Source of the DNA: Rhodospirillaceae bacterium SYSU D60007
GTDB taxonomy: Bacteria > Pseudomonadota > Alphaproteobacteria > Reyranellales > Reyranellaceae
Assembly: GCA_003574685.1 (NCBI GenBank)
Contig: QOCQ01000010.1
Location: 62,001 to 126,000, forward strand
Reading direction: 5' to 3'
DNA: 64,000 bases
Within the stretch, counting starts at the first letter, position 1. Each line of letters begins with the position of its first letter. This document shows, piece after piece, positions 63,535 to 64,000 of this stretch. The position numbers were made by a program, and so were the translations under genes. The notes beneath the pieces are model-generated. The model ran no database searches. It saw nothing but the letters and a program-made list of their open reading frames with translations, and had not been told where the DNA came from.

Positions 63535-64000
63535 TCACGCAGCCCTGTCCGGCTTCGGCACGGGATTGGCCAGCATCGTGCGCACCGCGGCCGCGACGTC
63601 GGGCTTGCGCATGAAGCTCTCGCCGATCAGGAACGCGCGCGCGCCCACGCGTGCCATGCGGGCGAGATCGGCGGGGCTGTCCAGCCCGCTTTCGCACACC
63701 AGCAGACGATCGGGCGGCACGGCGCGCGCCAGTGCCTCCGTCGTGCCGAGATCGACCTGCAGTGTCCGCAGATTGCGGTTGTTGACGCCGATCAGCGGGG
63801 TATCGAGCTTCAGCGCCCGTTCCAGCTCGGCGGCGTCGTGTACTTCCGCCAGCACGTCCATCTCCCAGCGCCGCGCAAGCCCGCACAACTCTGCCGCCAT
63901 CGCGTCGTCCAGCGACGCCAGGATGAGCAGCACGCAATCTGCGCCCAGCGCCCGGCTTTCGACGATCTGCCAAGGATCGATCATGAAATCCTTGCGCAGC
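63535..64000 (-). CDS. trpC: Indole-3-glycerol phosphate synthase, 5' end beyond the window
   Basis: The C-terminal 154 residues of TrpC (tryptophan biosynthesis, converting CdRP to indole-glycerol phosphate) are visible. [26 protein letters not shown] contains the catalytic Lys of the usual LxKDF motif, and [18 protein letters not shown] and [17 protein letters not shown] are the later catalytic segments. The frame runs off the window; trpD/trpG probably lie beyond, as is usual next to moaC-moeA-lexA in alphaproteobacteria. Confidence 0.94.
   Translation of the reverse strand, partial: LRKDFMIDPWQIVESRALGADCVLLILASLDDAMAAELCGLARRWEMDVLAEVHDAAELERALKLDTPLIGVNNRNLRTLQVDLGTTEALARAVPPDRLLVCESGLDSPADLARMARVGARAFLIGESFMRKPDVAAAVRTMLANPVPKPDRAA

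Noticed and set aside
1-64000. tRNA, rRNA, insertion sequences and prophage genes
   Set aside because: I looked for their characteristic motifs and saw none in the window.

Overview
The window is a GC-rich (roughly two-thirds G+C by eye) chromosomal segment of an alphaproteobacterium. The class assignment rests on three things: the LexA box upstream of lexA is the alphaproteobacterial direct repeat GTTC-N7-GTTC; the gene blocks NYN-folK-rpoZ-rsh, hisZ/purA and rpsB-tsf-pyrH-frr-uppS-cdsA-dxr-rseP-bamA-fabZ are typical of that class; and MlaE carries a fused N-terminal STAS domain. A Rhodospirillales-like free-living organism is my best guess, but genus cannot be read from the sequence. I saw no phage, insertion sequence, CRISPR array, rRNA or tRNA.

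Layout. 0-6 kb: an edge-truncated MFS transporter, a PPK2 polyphosphate kinase and a divergent Mla-type lipid-transport operon (permease, ATPase, MCE protein, lipoprotein), followed by an acetyltransferase. 6-14.5 kb: a 3-hydroxyacyl-CoA dehydrogenase, a large MscS-type channel, two lipoproteins of unknown function, an EamA exporter and a patatin lipase. 14.6-19.4 kb: a beta-oxidation cluster (acyl-CoA dehydrogenase, thiolase, FadB/FadJ-type protein) behind a palindrome resembling acyl-CoA-responsive MerR-type operators. 19.5-26.6 kb: a carbohydrate or polyol uptake and oxidation operon (ABC ATPase, permease, frameshifted binding protein, sugar isomerase, Gfo/Idh/MocA dehydrogenase) divergent from its LacI-family regulator. 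26.6-33.6 kb: hydratase, glutathione peroxidase, HD hydrolase, family-5 uracil-DNA glycosylase, NYN protein, folK, rpoZ, bifunctional (p)ppGpp enzyme. 33.6-34.0 kb: a decamer-periodic repeat array. 34.0-42.8 kb: hisZ, purA, a dehydrogenase, dnaE, a DUF72 protein and an unknown protein. 43.0-53.3 kb: the translation / UMP / isoprenoid / phospholipid / outer-membrane superoperon. 53.3-64 kb: an orphan molybdenum enzyme, gltA, gltX, comEC, lexA, moeA, moaC and the end of trpC.

The most notable points. (1) The bamA-fabZ-gltA segment normally carries lpxD between bamA and fabZ, and lpxA/lpxI/lpxB after fabZ. All are absent here, and a cytosolic molybdopterin oxidoreductase sits in the gap, so lipid A synthesis is either lost or relocated. 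(2) Between the convergent rsh and hisZ genes lies a roughly 230-bp array of CTGTCY-type decamers repeated every 10 bp, C-rich and G-poor on the rsh sense strand, which looks like an expanded Rho-utilisation or helix-phased site. (3) Three different families of paired inverted palindromes (REPIN-like) occupy intergenic gaps, in two cases directly against the 5' end of a gene. (4) folK and dxr each contain a short, strongly AT-rich patch over a conserved motif.
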